From Symbiodinium natans (taxonomy: Eukaryota; Sar; Dinophyceae; Suessiales; Symbiodiniaceae), in assembly GCA_905221605.1 (NCBI GenBank), contig CAJNDS010002537.1:186001-250000 (forward strand): 64,000 nucleotides of DNA. Direction: 5' to 3'. Positions 23,601 to 30,223 of this stretch are shown one piece after another. The position numbers were made by a program, and so were the translations under genes. Below the pieces are notes generated by a model, which was not told the DNA's origin, searched no databases, and saw only the letters and a program-made list of their open reading frames with translations. Numbering within the stretch: position 1 is the first letter of the stretch; every line of letters starts with the position of its first letter.

Positions 23601-26600
23601 AGCCACGCTGGCCTTGGGCTTTCGTGCGGGCTGACATATGCCAGTTCGCGCGGGCCAGTGGCCGCGGCAACCTCGTTGAGAGCGGAGCCCTGTGGCTCGC
23701 CGATTTCAGCTTAGAATCGGTAGGTTTGAGGTGTAGTAGGCCGGATGCGTTAGGCGCAGTGCAGCACAAGCACGTTGAGCGCGCGCAAGCCGACTACAAC
23801 CTCATAGGGGCATCGCTCCAGGACCTTGGTCTGAGGGGCGCAGAAGAGCTGTGCACCGCTGCAGTTGAAAGCTTTCCAGCCACTGCGGGTGCAGATAGCG
23901 CCGCGGCTGCGCCACAGCCCTCTCCAGTCGTTCCCCTCCCGGACGTGCGCTCGGGCGAGGACCTCACGCCAGCAGAGCGTGCGGAGCTGGATAAGGAGGT
24001 GGATAAGTACGCCGCTGAGAAGGAAGCGTTTTGGCGGACCAAGGCGGACGCCAAGGACTGGGATTCCGTCCGGGCTGACCTTGAGGTCTATGCTCTTGCG
24101 GGCGAGAAGGTCGCGGAGGATCCTAGGCGCACCGAGGCCTATAGAGACCTCGTATGGTCGGGTTTGAAGATCGAGCCTGGACCAACCAGACCAGGGCTGA
24201 CCGATGCTGACATCGCAGCCGTCAGGGAGGTCATACGGCGAAAGGCCGCTGGGTTCTGGGTGGAGGACACCACCAGGACCACGGTCAGGAAGTTCGCCCA
24301 TGACTGCATCCCCACCGGGCCGCCGGTCTCGTCCCAGCCTCACAGTCTGAGGGGCGAGTCCGCGCAATGGGTCGACGACAAGCTTGAAGAAGAATGCAAG
24401 CGGGGTCAGTTGATCCGCGGCAGCTCGGCTTGGGGATCTGCGCCGTTTCCGACCAAGGAAATGCCCAGCTACAAGCGGCATAGGAAGCGACGCTTGGTGG
24501 TTGACTACCGCCGTGTGAATGCCCGAATTAAGCGCTCCACGTACTATTGTCGGCGGGGTAGCGATGTGCTCGCCGCCGCAGTGGGTTCGGTTTGGTATAC
24601 CTTCGTGGATGCGGTTAGTGGGTTTAATCAGATTAGGAACACCAAGCGTGCTCGCGAGGTGTTGGCCATTGTGGCAAGATCAGGGAAATATCTCCCTGTC
24701 GGCCTCACCTTTGGCCCGATTAACGGCCCAGATGATTTCAACTTTGTGGTTGATAGGGCCTATGCCCCCGGCAGAGGTAGGCGCCTTAAGTATACTAAGG
24801 AGTGGATAGCCTACGTGGATGATCTTACTGTTAGGACGGGTAGGGTCATTGATGGGCAGTTTTTCACTGATGCCCAAGCCGAGGGGGCGGTGCGCGAAGC
24901 GTGCGCCAAGGGGGCAGTCGCGGCTCCGCAGAGCGCGTCGTCTGCTCTTGAAGCCTTAGGCGTTCGCGGTGCGCACAACTCCAAGCGCGCGAACCATGAC
25001 GCGGCGCGCTCAGACCAGAATCACCCCACGCGCGTTCTGATGCTCAGGATGTTGGGGCTGTTCGGGTGTTTCTGTGTTCAGGGCGGGTGTTTTTGGGGCG
25101 GGCCGTTTCCCAGGTCGCCGGTCTGCGGGCAGAAGGATTTTTCGTCGTTCGTCGCGTGCAGCTTCGTTCGTCTGTCTAGCAGCCAGTGTCTTGCAAGCAG
25201 GCCTAGAGGTTCGGTCCAAGGTCGAAGCAGAAGCCGTAGAAGCCTTAAAGCCCAGACCTTAAGAAAACTCCCCAAACCCCCGCCGCAGCGGTTCAAGTGT
25301 GTTGTAGAGCCTAGGGTAGGTAGTCCCTCCCCGCGTTCGTGCCTGTGCACTGCGCCCCGCTGCGGGTCGCGACCAGACCGCGCGGGAGCGACCAATCGGT
25401 CGCCCGGACCTTCGTGGTCAACCACAAGGCCCCGCTGCGGGCCGTGCCCTGGCCGCGCGGGAGCGGCTACCTACCACTACTGCACACCGGCCCCTTGCAG
25501 CGGGCCGTGTCCTGGCCGCTCAAGGGCGCGTCAGGTTTTCCTCGCCCATCGGAGGTCCAGCAAAGTCGCGGGCCTCAGTGCCGCGATGGGTGGAGGAGGG
25601 TCGAAGGGCAGGGGCAAGAGCAAGAGCCCTGGCCCTAAGGGCCGGAGGGGCCCGCCCACGATTGACGACGTGCAGCGCAGGCTAGTCCGATGCATGCGGC
25701 ACGGCGAAGCTGGTTGCAGAGGCCGGTTCGCTCCGGGCGGCCTCTACCCGGTTGATGAGTTGATCGAGCAACTTGGCATCACCATCAACCAGTACAACCA
25801 GGCGGTCGCGCACGACGCCAACCAGCGGAAGCCGAGGTTAGATACCTCGCACGCTGGCTTCCTGCGTGCCTTCCAAGGCCACTCGGCCGATTGCGGCCAT
25901 CCTATGGGGTTCATGATGGAGGGTCTAAGTGAGACCGCCATCAACGATCTTTTTGACCGGTATGGCCCGGCCATGTGGCACGGCACGGACCTGCATGTCG
26001 TGCCAAGCCTGATTCAGAACGGCCTGATCCCCGGCGGCGGGCCGGGAGGCCGCCTCGGAGTGCACTACGTCCTAGGCCACTGCCCCACGCAGTGGGAGGA
26101 CGGGAGACGCGGGTTCCGCCGCGGATCGACTTGCATAGTCGAAGTCCGGCTGGCGGTCCTGCGGGACGCCGGAGTGCCTATCTATTCGGGAGCGGATGGG
26201 GTGGCTCTCACTGGCCAGATTAGGGCCACCGGCATCTCCCGCATCTGGGCACTCCCCAAGGGCTCGCCTGTTTACTCAGTCTTGATTGCTGAGTTAGAAG
26301 TGGATCGGTTGATCCAGCATGTCGACCTAAGGAGTTTAGGCGACGCCAGTGCGGGCCCATACCCGCCGTTGGGGCGAGGACCGAGACTGGGCACGGTCCA
26401 GGCGTCCCAAGCTGCTGCGGCCAGCAGTGGCGCGGCGAGCTCCTCGACGGTTGTGCTGGCCCCTGCGGGCCGTGTCATGGCCGCGGGGGCCGCCCAACCT
26501 GTTACCCCTCCTAAGGCCGCGCCTAAGGCCAAAGGGCGACCCTCAGGGGCTCCTAAGACTTCGATCGTTCCAGCGAAGCCCAAGGTGTACCCTAGGCGCA

Positions 26601-29584
26601 ACGTCCCTGGCCCCAATGTCCTCGAGGCCGAAGACTCGCTCGAGGAAGAGGCAGCCCGAGAAGCTGAAGGTGTCGAGGAAGATAGTTCCCGCTCGGATCT
26701 CCCCGACACGCGGGCGCCTCCAGCCGCGGTCAAGGTGAAGGAGGACGAGGAGCCCGCTGATGGGGCCCATGCCGAGAGCACAGAGGAAGGGTTCCTCGAG
26801 CTCGGCCAAACGGTGGTCAGCAGCGCGAAGGAGTACCTCGCGCGGTCCGAAGCTCTTCTGACAGCGCAGAAGCTCCAGACGAAGATACTGGAGGTGGCGG
26901 GAACCGCGATGGTGAAGCTAGAGAAGATCACCAAGCGTGAGGAATCCCTCAAAACACTGCGCCGAGAGGGAGAGAGTCAGTCCGCCCCGGCCCCAGAGGA
27001 GCCTCGCCCCAACGCTGACGGCCACTACGGATGCTCAGCTCCTGGATGCGGGCTAGCCTTTGAGTCGCTGGTGCAGTACCACTTGCATCAGGCGGCCTGC
27101 CATGGCGCCTCTCTTCCGCCCAACCTGGGGATCAGCCCCTCCGCACCTCTTGACCCTTTTCGTCAAGACTGGCGGGGACGGTTGTTCCGCCGAGGAAAGG
27201 ACGGTGAGTATGGGGAGGTGCCCATGCTCCGAGTGATTCGGTACCACAAAGCCAATGGGTACGATCACTCGAAGGTCCCGCTCCTGAAGAGAGGGGACCG
27301 AATCCAGCTTGAGGACGGGTCGCACCACATTTATGGTGGTAGTCATCCGCCGGGGTGGCTTCGCGATGACCCGGAGCTGGATCCCGCTCCAGAGAGCAGC
27401 AGTGGAGGGTCCACGCCCAAGAGCGAGCCCAAAGAGGAGGCCGAGCCGAGACCTCCGCGGGAAGCAGCTCCGCGCGGGCGGGCCCTCGAGCCGCCGAAGG
27501 GCGACGTTCAGCAACGCCTTGCGGAGCGTCGTTCCAAACGGGATTATTCGCCAGACCTGGTGACGCCTCTTGACGATCTCCATGCCCAGGAGATCGATTC
27601 CTTCTTCGCGGGCGACCCAGCCGCGGACAGCCTTGACGTCATTCTGATGCGCGCCGAGGTTCGCACTGAGTCCCACCTCAAAGTTGGCCGGGAGGAGGAA
27701 GTGCCCCTGGTCAAGGAGGAACAGGAGGAGGAAACAGAGGTTGTCAAAGACGAGGAGGTCTCGGTTGAGATGGAGGAGGGCACCGCGGATGAGGCGGACG
27801 AAGTCGCCCTCCCAGCCAACCGAGCCTACGTCGAAGGCCGCTTTTACCCCTACGGCAGCTGGCGGCGCTTCTTCTGCGAAGCCATTAACCCGGTCACCGA
27901 GGACCAGTGCCTCACCACGCACGCGGGCGGCCCGAACGCGGGCGCCCCGTGCGACGGCCGATGGATCAATGGGATCGACATCGGGTGGTGGGAGGTAGAT
28001 CCTCAAACCGCGCCGGAGCAATGGCGGCGGAGGTTTTCTGCCGAAGAGCTTGAAGAACAGCAAGCGCGGGCAGATGCCGCGAGGCTTCTCAGCGATGAGG
28101 AACTCGCTGAAGCCCTCCAGGCGGCCGAGGAGGCGCGGGCGGCCGAGCGCGCCAAGAAGCGGGAGCGGCGCCAGGCGGAGAAGGCAGAGCGCGATGATCA
28201 CATCAGCGAGGCGCTCCGCATAGCAGGGTGGCAGTGCCCTAACTGCTATGAATGGAACCTTTCATTCAGGCAGCTGTGCTTTCGGTGCAGCACGCCTCTC
28301 CGCTTGGCAGAGGTCGTTTCCCGCGGGATCCCGGATCCGCGGCGCGGCGAAGAGAGGGACTCGGGCTCCGAAAGCAGCCAGGACGAGCTGGAGTACGAGA
28401 TCCTTCTGGCCAATCGCGCGATGGACCAGGAAACCATCCAGCCTCTTCTTAGAAATAAACACAAGAAGAGGGGCGGCAAGAGACGTCGCGAAGAGGCGAC
28501 GTACGGCAAGGGCCGCGACCCTTGGAGTGCGTGGGCAGACGCCCGTGGCAAGGGCCAGGGCAAGCCGAAGGGCAGAGGCAAGTCCGATGCCAAGGGCAAG
28601 CCCAAGGGGAGGGGCAAGTACGCCTGGGGCGCTTTCGCCGCGGGCATTGTTGCCGCGCTCCAACCCCGCCCAAGCACAAGCTGGGTCCCAGCTTTCCCGT
28701 GCGGGTCGGCCCGGCCGCCGCCAAGTGTTCCGCTTCCGCCGCGGACCCCCTTTTTCCTGGGTCGCGGGCTCCTCAATCGGTTGATGCACGCCCTCAACGG
28801 GAACATCAACGGCTGGTGGGGCCTGGCGGCTGCAGCGTCGGCGCCGATTGCCTTGCAGTTGCACCGCGGGGTTGTGCATGTTGTCGAGGACTCCATGCAC
28901 GCGGTTGCAACGGTTTCGGCCGACGTTGTCGAGGAAATCGGCCATGGGGCCAGGCGGACCGTGTGGGTCGCCGGAACAGCCATCACTCTGGTAGTAGTGA
29001 TTTTGTGCGGCGCTGTTCTGTGGTACGTGAGTCGTGCCGTTGCCAATCGCATTGCGCATATGCGACATGGCAACACCGCGGCCCCTGAGGCGCGGCTGTC
29101 TCAACTCCTTGGCTCTGAAGCGACGTTTGAGGTCGCGAGCTCCAAGAAAGGGGTAACCCATAAGGTTTGGGTGCACCTCAAGGAGGAGACAGCTGCCTGT
29201 GGCTGTCGTGCTTACCTGGCAGAAGGACGCTGCGGGCATTGCGATGCCGCAATGGACACCGCTCGTTCCTTAGGGTTTTTGCACGCGGCCCAGCGAGGCG
29301 CGGGTCCTGCGCTCACAGACTCCATTCGGAGTACCGCCTCCGAAGCCCTGGCTAAGGGTAAGGTTGTGTTGGGTTTGGGAAACAGTGAAGGATGTTTCTC
29401 CCAACTTGCGGCTAAGAGCCGCGGGCTCTCCTGCTTTCAGGGGCTCGCGGGTCGTGACCTGGCCGCGGCAACAGCAGATGGAGCGAGCGCAGCCCACGCA
29501 CAGTCCGGCTCCGTGCAACGTGCCGCCACTCCCCTTTGTGGCGCGCACGCCAGGCCGGAGGAACAAGGGCCCAGCCCCCGCTAG
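14669..29584 (+). CDS. Giant retrotransposon polyprotein (4,971 aa) with permuted RT
   Basis: Uninterrupted from ATG 14669 to TAG 29582-29584. Order by residue: acidic tract about 71-90; Gag-like helical domain 394-592; Lys/Ala-rich linker; CCCH fingers 659-678 and 732-751; protease-like 841-975 (D857); Cys-rich plus hydrophobic segment about 1115-1210; RT thumb/connection 1371-1460; RNase H 1505-1655; two domains I do not recognise, 1690-1905 and 2010-2260; integrase 2341-2678; a third unrecognised domain 2835-3030; RT fingers/palm 3176-3407 (YVDD 3382-3385); basic, low-complexity linker; Tpt1-like 3663-3880; long charged region with C2H2 4122-4145, RanBP2-type finger from W4521, membrane helix 4765-4787 and SWIM finger 4844-4857. 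Ty3-type Pol is usually 1,000-1,300 aa, so this is several times larger. Another Met, at residue 3640, stands before the Tpt1 domain and could start a second product. Confidence 0.9.
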   Translation: MSAEVAGQAEGVTLLEAIEGGDVPYPERMSYVAWLKWRRETGSRPLSKRDGISTTPEQEAALWRKVMKFLHDAEDEDEDEEEEEEDSELVPEASGAGGDSPPRVDVSAAARELAMVPTGAAYVPAAAPGSRPAGPSGPPSTAGSVPGTAEGLQAELRAIFRPDQEPVADYLTRVSRIVLALKAHGVTVSSRDLDALSTKATLLADEFSKIGGDWHPTKMVRRLRTRFSVAALRGGEDPEDAEEIQREIQCIGELILALGGKESSSQEKVWSSPSDVPVEAVGPRSPGLPQPATASGLGVGLDRGGLHTAEVAGGPSAARDLGATDGDSPLRAKLAALEMEIEALKRGSDGGGSQTGSQNPAGDFAAALAAQTEALKEALAQRGGQSSITTVKTDLTWPTLTDDKSDARDVVLFYEEFEDVCALANNCRGMSAREKLLALRRRCRGSRMKTYTNAYRAAWKSGEVLSDPQAVYDRIKNKHLMFGESREEREVRVDGEHASLAKGKLTGHQFEPLFEASIADLEAVGLGKTPRELYLSYLRKMPPYLQKEIRNDKRLWPGDPKDGGLRGPQTWEESHKVVLEYEQREAAHRAVSHSVYSATGSQSADPSVALAEAQKEIKSLKAAAKAAAKGAAAAAKAGADQTFAAASKGAGKGADKKICFHFRDHGNCPKGDACPYSHDKELRRKALAAKKGDQTFATAKGKGKGKGGGKAKANAKPKAAAKGAAKPPGTVCPFFSKNGSCKKGASCDMVHNLTTSGGTPALPANWAAPSGASMSNPFAAFSVQIGSSGVQAGVSGAAGRGAVQQHALPLSKGGRDKFATLDDLPKDWWNLADNEPGGYQYRTVVQVLDRKVECMLDGCAGANHVTEELVVGMMNRAAELGIGTEDPGFPVVRLEKWVHPEYVHGIASGAPVPLKGAAVLRVTLLEGRTADDCRPNTEIFVRCKIAARGTSDWHGLILGGRALDCAGRMGLGFRPGPDFHVLDTLGIRMPRCEDHSKTRKDRAYAFEARLSSLDDASCTEPGGGSRELLRYDGEEPLELSPGDGVLVPVVRETGVSAEGSLSEVVLPIECGVEAVPGLWPTGEGKGFVLLAAQECDHSLQPGEVVAEVRSGLVSTAACGCGAIETVFESEPSPQACADCGVAVASVDHDPCFACGSASRAAARSFQGCSSCARSFGRLRTGARIGVLSVLAAATVLASVWGGSGPVGRPVEEPGVLTCLDHLPSVDSWWEAPGGYASVWGRRPAQKDLGTLAVEKAPYETCLLQRAGEAWRLWDTRDLRAAESVACSDEVPVTERLAVFRTRKGPRWAGWREGSATAGRGASDAVRPADAVDTARCPSYHIVESWDIDKMIEEPPTDYYYEQLAADMRARHPKACPHLLDHLVSLEGFLDKSILFGFSFGISKAEVCVSKGKLLGHNIGRDGSSPDEERCQAVIDFPPLWEKLHIQQFLGCANWLRGYLPVEYGHAAKILGQWQKPGAVFPEGGLGSAATEGCKAFKAIKRMMQNRINLATFDEASAADGSCPLEQIADASGIAVGGSVVQMTRDLSQLKVLMTHSKSLTPAQQNWPPLIQEAFAQLEVKRATRRMFGSIRTLCWTDHANLTRAQTSDIGMDPKLVRWVAEILMDGSEIRSLSGRSATLGDSFSRNPKDRDALLAARTKDLEGLSGQLRGFDLDQYLGEGTEGDGPVPWAVGNDAVPEPAGRVQAAAVPMCVVAALPVRVMVVFDYARWKEQDAELTEIRRVFQASLPGVSVAVRGCWGPFEDTDGLASHFDCGAGRLAGTKKIKRIRVDLLTSCAKVLREASGFRPQFLVGLGQGGLVTAVLRWPLVVELTLQARNLQRKEARAVGEAWAGIKAIWAVRPRLWRTQQGHLEVAEACPELKKDFPEPPLRGFGIVGKQALGAEVLRSLRLDAVRSIDDASIRGMLDEPSRPLWDHEGLCLCGKRTYLFSRCPACIEKEAVDTSVEIAEREEPEPPLEGDLEAHEVGLEVNSVLATLDRTGGLVRVRSSTIQQWAVGFRTTPRDAPVPTAYGMLSGKIWKKSHSMKLSLGSQHKDLSKWGDVKPYWTTWVVREDGAVVAGHNCSPLNVVQGDIVVHWSSVVNWHGHRHVVNEQCEVLWRSNGKEVALDPSFGKLIALVGRVTQVIGWRATGEASDPRSSTRLASRVLAQFSSSNEGVEGHWTAGAISRGKNANECKLKGRVLAFMGEEHKGPAVVLELVSHSPILCIWDHSSTKVKVEFKGGVPSLSLIAEEDENRREQLAVEARDAANISEFRVTGSLRTAWYEGQRRDPSLAGSIRKPEPPMVISGDGLLEREVTLRTGQTVVVPVVPNGAAGANGVTWRRACYNSVHCGVLGAHRSAEVTIKLLERAVWWPELEKDVRTWVAKCLACIKGRSRPTKVEARAVKCGAETCWQEVSVDCEGPNREDREGHRYSLTYFDCLSHAVLLEPMRSLTHAEVRRAFVRCVLRSRTIPSLIRSDRGPEFKNALMAELSAMLGTEWRFSAPLRPCELGANERVHQEVQKVLGAVVRQVGASLSEAWSDWLAVAEYVIDNTPGPHGYTPRDLERSWSLALPLEKDVLRDALQFEPISDWARSQFKQFSELAAAVREHWTRSSEARAKLANRHRRTVDLKPGDRVVWNAPRARSEGARRVPWEPGLTGPWRVLEVKGHRLTLEPVSTESGGTSSARRGPMEAHAEDCILVPADADGAESREPVVFEDDGTGGDGSSRPSLGQQVQGDAKQVEFTLTRRGRDFVLRLGDRIAYRGVGGGPKVCRLGRVTQVDAARAQVGVHRYLPDASGVRVKWRLAYIAEDGALTLSEGTRPAHEAVSVREIISKIDLNRDGVLAAASARKLDKGAYSLQDRTLEDAVVSDAARRHGYRVVPAFVQGKQAYGFTWNLAAEEHLEAISGAVLRTEPKVLVIGLEGKNVPRAFLQLVVRCAQERTRAGAHVALHLQAQKGEWEPWRLEEWGALFGTLAEPRWPWAFVRADICQFARASGRGNLVESGALWLADFSLESVGLRCSRPDALGAVQHKHVERAQADYNLIGASLQDLGLRGAEELCTAAVESFPATAGADSAAAAPQPSPVVPLPDVRSGEDLTPAERAELDKEVDKYAAEKEAFWRTKADAKDWDSVRADLEVYALAGEKVAEDPRRTEAYRDLVWSGLKIEPGPTRPGLTDADIAAVREVIRRKAAGFWVEDTTRTTVRKFAHDCIPTGPPVSSQPHSLRGESAQWVDDKLEEECKRGQLIRGSSAWGSAPFPTKEMPSYKRHRKRRLVVDYRRVNARIKRSTYYCRRGSDVLAAAVGSVWYTFVDAVSGFNQIRNTKRAREVLAIVARSGKYLPVGLTFGPINGPDDFNFVVDRAYAPGRGRRLKYTKEWIAYVDDLTVRTGRVIDGQFFTDAQAEGAVREACAKGAVAAPQSASSALEALGVRGAHNSKRANHDAARSDQNHPTRVLMLRMLGLFGCFCVQGGCFWGGPFPRSPVCGQKDFSSFVACSFVRLSSSQCLASRPRGSVQGRSRSRRSLKAQTLRKLPKPPPQRFKCVVEPRVGSPSPRSCLCTAPRCGSRPDRAGATNRSPGPSWSTTRPRCGPCPGRAGAATYHYCTPAPCSGPCPGRSRARQVFLAHRRSSKVAGLSAAMGGGGSKGRGKSKSPGPKGRRGPPTIDDVQRRLVRCMRHGEAGCRGRFAPGGLYPVDELIEQLGITINQYNQAVAHDANQRKPRLDTSHAGFLRAFQGHSADCGHPMGFMMEGLSETAINDLFDRYGPAMWHGTDLHVVPSLIQNGLIPGGGPGGRLGVHYVLGHCPTQWEDGRRGFRRGSTCIVEVRLAVLRDAGVPIYSGADGVALTGQIRATGISRIWALPKGSPVYSVLIAELEVDRLIQHVDLRSLGDASAGPYPPLGRGPRLGTVQASQAAAASSGAASSSTVVLAPAGRVMAAGAAQPVTPPKAAPKAKGRPSGAPKTSIVPAKPKVYPRRNVPGPNVLEAEDSLEEEAAREAEGVEEDSSRSDLPDTRAPPAAVKVKEDEEPADGAHAESTEEGFLELGQTVVSSAKEYLARSEALLTAQKLQTKILEVAGTAMVKLEKITKREESLKTLRREGESQSAPAPEEPRPNADGHYGCSAPGCGLAFESLVQYHLHQAACHGASLPPNLGISPSAPLDPFRQDWRGRLFRRGKDGEYGEVPMLRVIRYHKANGYDHSKVPLLKRGDRIQLEDGSHHIYGGSHPPGWLRDDPELDPAPESSSGGSTPKSEPKEEAEPRPPREAAPRGRALEPPKGDVQQRLAERRSKRDYSPDLVTPLDDLHAQEIDSFFAGDPAADSLDVILMRAEVRTESHLKVGREEEVPLVKEEQEEETEVVKDEEVSVEMEEGTADEADEVALPANRAYVEGRFYPYGSWRRFFCEAINPVTEDQCLTTHAGGPNAGAPCDGRWINGIDIGWWEVDPQTAPEQWRRRFSAEELEEQQARADAARLLSDEELAEALQAAEEARAAERAKKRERRQAEKAERDDHISEALRIAGWQCPNCYEWNLSFRQLCFRCSTPLRLAEVVSRGIPDPRRGEERDSGSESSQDELEYEILLANRAMDQETIQPLLRNKHKKRGGKRRREEATYGKGRDPWSAWADARGKGQGKPKGRGKSDAKGKPKGRGKYAWGAFAAGIVAALQPRPSTSWVPAFPCGSARPPPSVPLPPRTPFFLGRGLLNRLMHALNGNINGWWGLAAAASAPIALQLHRGVVHVVEDSMHAVATVSADVVEEIGHGARRTVWVAGTAITLVVVILCGAVLWYVSRAVANRIAHMRHGNTAAPEARLSQLLGSEATFEVASSKKGVTHKVWVHLKEETAACGCRAYLAEGRCGHCDAAMDTARSLGFLHAAQRGAGPALTDSIRSTASEALAKGKVVLGLGNSEGCFSQLAAKSRGLSCFQGLAGRDLAAATADGASAAHAQSGSVQRAATPLCGAHARPEEQGPSPR
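15849..16925 (+). other. Gag-like domain with two CCCH zinc fingers
   Basis: A helical, highly charged segment has the look of retrotransposon Gag (YEEFEDVCALANNCRGMS, LYLSYLRKMPPYLQKEI). Two C-x8-C-x5-C-x3-H fingers follow: C659, C668, C674, H678 and C732, C741, C747, H751. CCHC knuckles are normal in Gag; CCCH fingers in their place imply a different RNA-binding mode. Confidence 0.7.
17188..17592 (+). other. Retropepsin-like protease domain
   Basis: MLDGCAGANHV resembles the D-[ST]-G-A active-site loop of aspartic proteases, with Cys in place of Ser/Thr (D857). The later HGLILGGRALD matches the hydrophobic ILG-x-D-xL segment near the end of the retropepsin fold. If active it would process the polyprotein. 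The D-G-C loop is unusual. Confidence 0.6.
18779..19640 (+). other. RT thumb/connection plus Ty3-type RNase H
   Basis: HLLDHLVSLEGFL, then KGKLLGHNIGRDG and IQQFLGCANWLRGYLP, match the segment that normally follows the YxDD motif in Ty3/gypsy RT (FLGH-xIS-xxG and LRSFLGL-xNYYRRFI equivalents). RNase H follows with D1529 (ADAS), E1572, D1597 (TDHANL) and D1641 (GDSFSR), so all four metal ligands are present. No fingers or palm precede it: the 180 residues upstream contain no RT motif. Confidence 0.85.
21690..22700 (+). other. Integrase (HHCC, DD35E, GPY/F-like tail)
   Basis: Zinc ligands H2349, H2356, C2386 and C2389. Catalytic D2418 (VDCEG), D2478 (RSDRGPEF) and E2514 (GANERVH) give D-x59-D-x35-E, the exact retroviral/Ty3 integrase spacing. 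A basic stretch ending LKPGDRVVW, then GLTGPWRVLEV, resembles the GPY/F module. It should insert the cDNA into chromosomal DNA. Confidence 0.92.
24195..24890 (+). other. RT fingers/palm with YVDD, C-terminal to integrase
   Basis: RRLVVDYRRVNARIK (finger strand), YTFVDAVSGFNQI (motif A, D3314), LPVGLTFGPINGPDDFN (equivalent of the LPFGLxNAPxTFQ block) and WIAYVDDLTV (motif C, YVDD 3382-3385). The homology stops about 25 residues after YVDD, which is where the thumb at 18779 begins in an ordinary RT. All catalytic Asp residues are present. Confidence 0.9.
25655..26310 (+). other. Tpt1/KptA-like RNA 2'-phosphotransferase domain
   Basis: The domain shows VRCMRHGE, FLRAFQGHS, MWHGTDLHVVPSLIQNGLIP and a following GGRLGVHYVLGHC. 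These match KptA/Tpt1 in order (L-RHxPE, IRAxQGHS, YHGT-xxxxxSIxxxGLxP, RxHVHLS). The Arg-His-Arg-Arg quartet falls at R3677, H3678, R3733 and R3795. Tpt1 enzymes move a 2'-phosphate from an RNA splice junction to NAD+, and some ADP-ribosylate nucleic-acid 5' ends. A role in RNA or cDNA end processing is inference. Confidence 0.8.
27022..29245 (+). other. C-terminal zinc-finger and membrane-segment region
   Basis: C2H2 finger C4122/C4127/H4140/H4145; an alternating acidic/basic region with probable coiled coil (EELEEQQARADAARLL); RanBP2-type finger W4521-x-C-x2-C...C-x2-C; Lys/Gly-rich stretch; one clear membrane helix (VWVAGTAITLVVVILCGAVL); and a SWIM-type finger C4844-x-C4846-x8-C4855-x-H4857. 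An envelope-like role for the membrane segment cannot be shown. Confidence 0.65.
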
Positions 29585-29589
29585 GAGTT

Positions 29590-30223
29590 CTCCAGTCAAA
29601 GAAGCGGAATTCCTTGCGGGCGGGCCATACGTTCAGGCCGCCCAAACGCTGCTTGGGTCTGGAGCAGCAGAGGATGTGATCTACATCCGCGCGTATAGCT
29701 TAGATTGCCCATCCTGCATCGAGGCAATCGAAGCGTCGCTTAGCAAGGGCGCAAGCGTTCGGATTGTCGCCGACATGGGGCAATGCCACCGCACCAAGCT
29801 TCAGTGGCAAGCGTTGAAACGCTTGGCGGCTGCAGGTGCCGAGGTGAAGGTGGGTTGTGGCACATCCGTGCGCGACGCCTAGCTCGCGACGGCCGCGGGG
29901 CTAAGGTAGGCACTGGGATTCAAGGGCTTCACCATGCCAAGGCCCTTTGCCTACTGCGGCCTGACGGCGCGGTGGTGCTGATTGGGAGCCTCAATTTTAC
30001 CACAAGCAGCAAGGCCAATGCGGAGGCAGGGCTTAGGCTTGAGGTCCCCAAGACGCACTCAGTCGTGCAGTCCTACATCGAGGATTTCCAGAGGGTGTCG
30101 GCTGAGGCATTCTCCCTCGATGAGGCGGTCGCAAAGCGCCCTCAGTTGGAGCGAGCCAGTAGCTCCAACGTTGCTGGCATCGCCGCTCGTGCCCCCAACA
30201 CTGCTCCACAGGGTATCGAGTAG
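29590..30223 (+). pseudogene. Phospholipase-D-like (HKD) module, frame-broken
   Basis: The first half (DVIYIRAYSLDCPSCIEAI, then ASVRIVADMGQ) is read in the frame +1 to the giant ORF, up to about 29870. The second half (GLHHAKALCLLRPDG, VVLIGSLNFTTSSKANAE) is read in the giant ORF's own frame, up to the stop at 30223. H-x-K and G-S-x-N-F of a single HKD motif are present, as in bacterial Nuc and the Zucchini/MitoPLD nucleases. Two opposite one-base shifts, one before 29584 and one near 29860, would merge it with the polyprotein. They may be real lesions, programmed shifts or sequence errors. The predicted role is a nuclease or phosphodiesterase. Confidence 0.6.

Noticed and set aside
14669..29584. 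Many minus-strand and alternate-frame ORFs within the retroelement, some over 300 codons
   Set aside because: Shadows of a GC-rich ORF; none has a recognisable domain, while the + frame has many.
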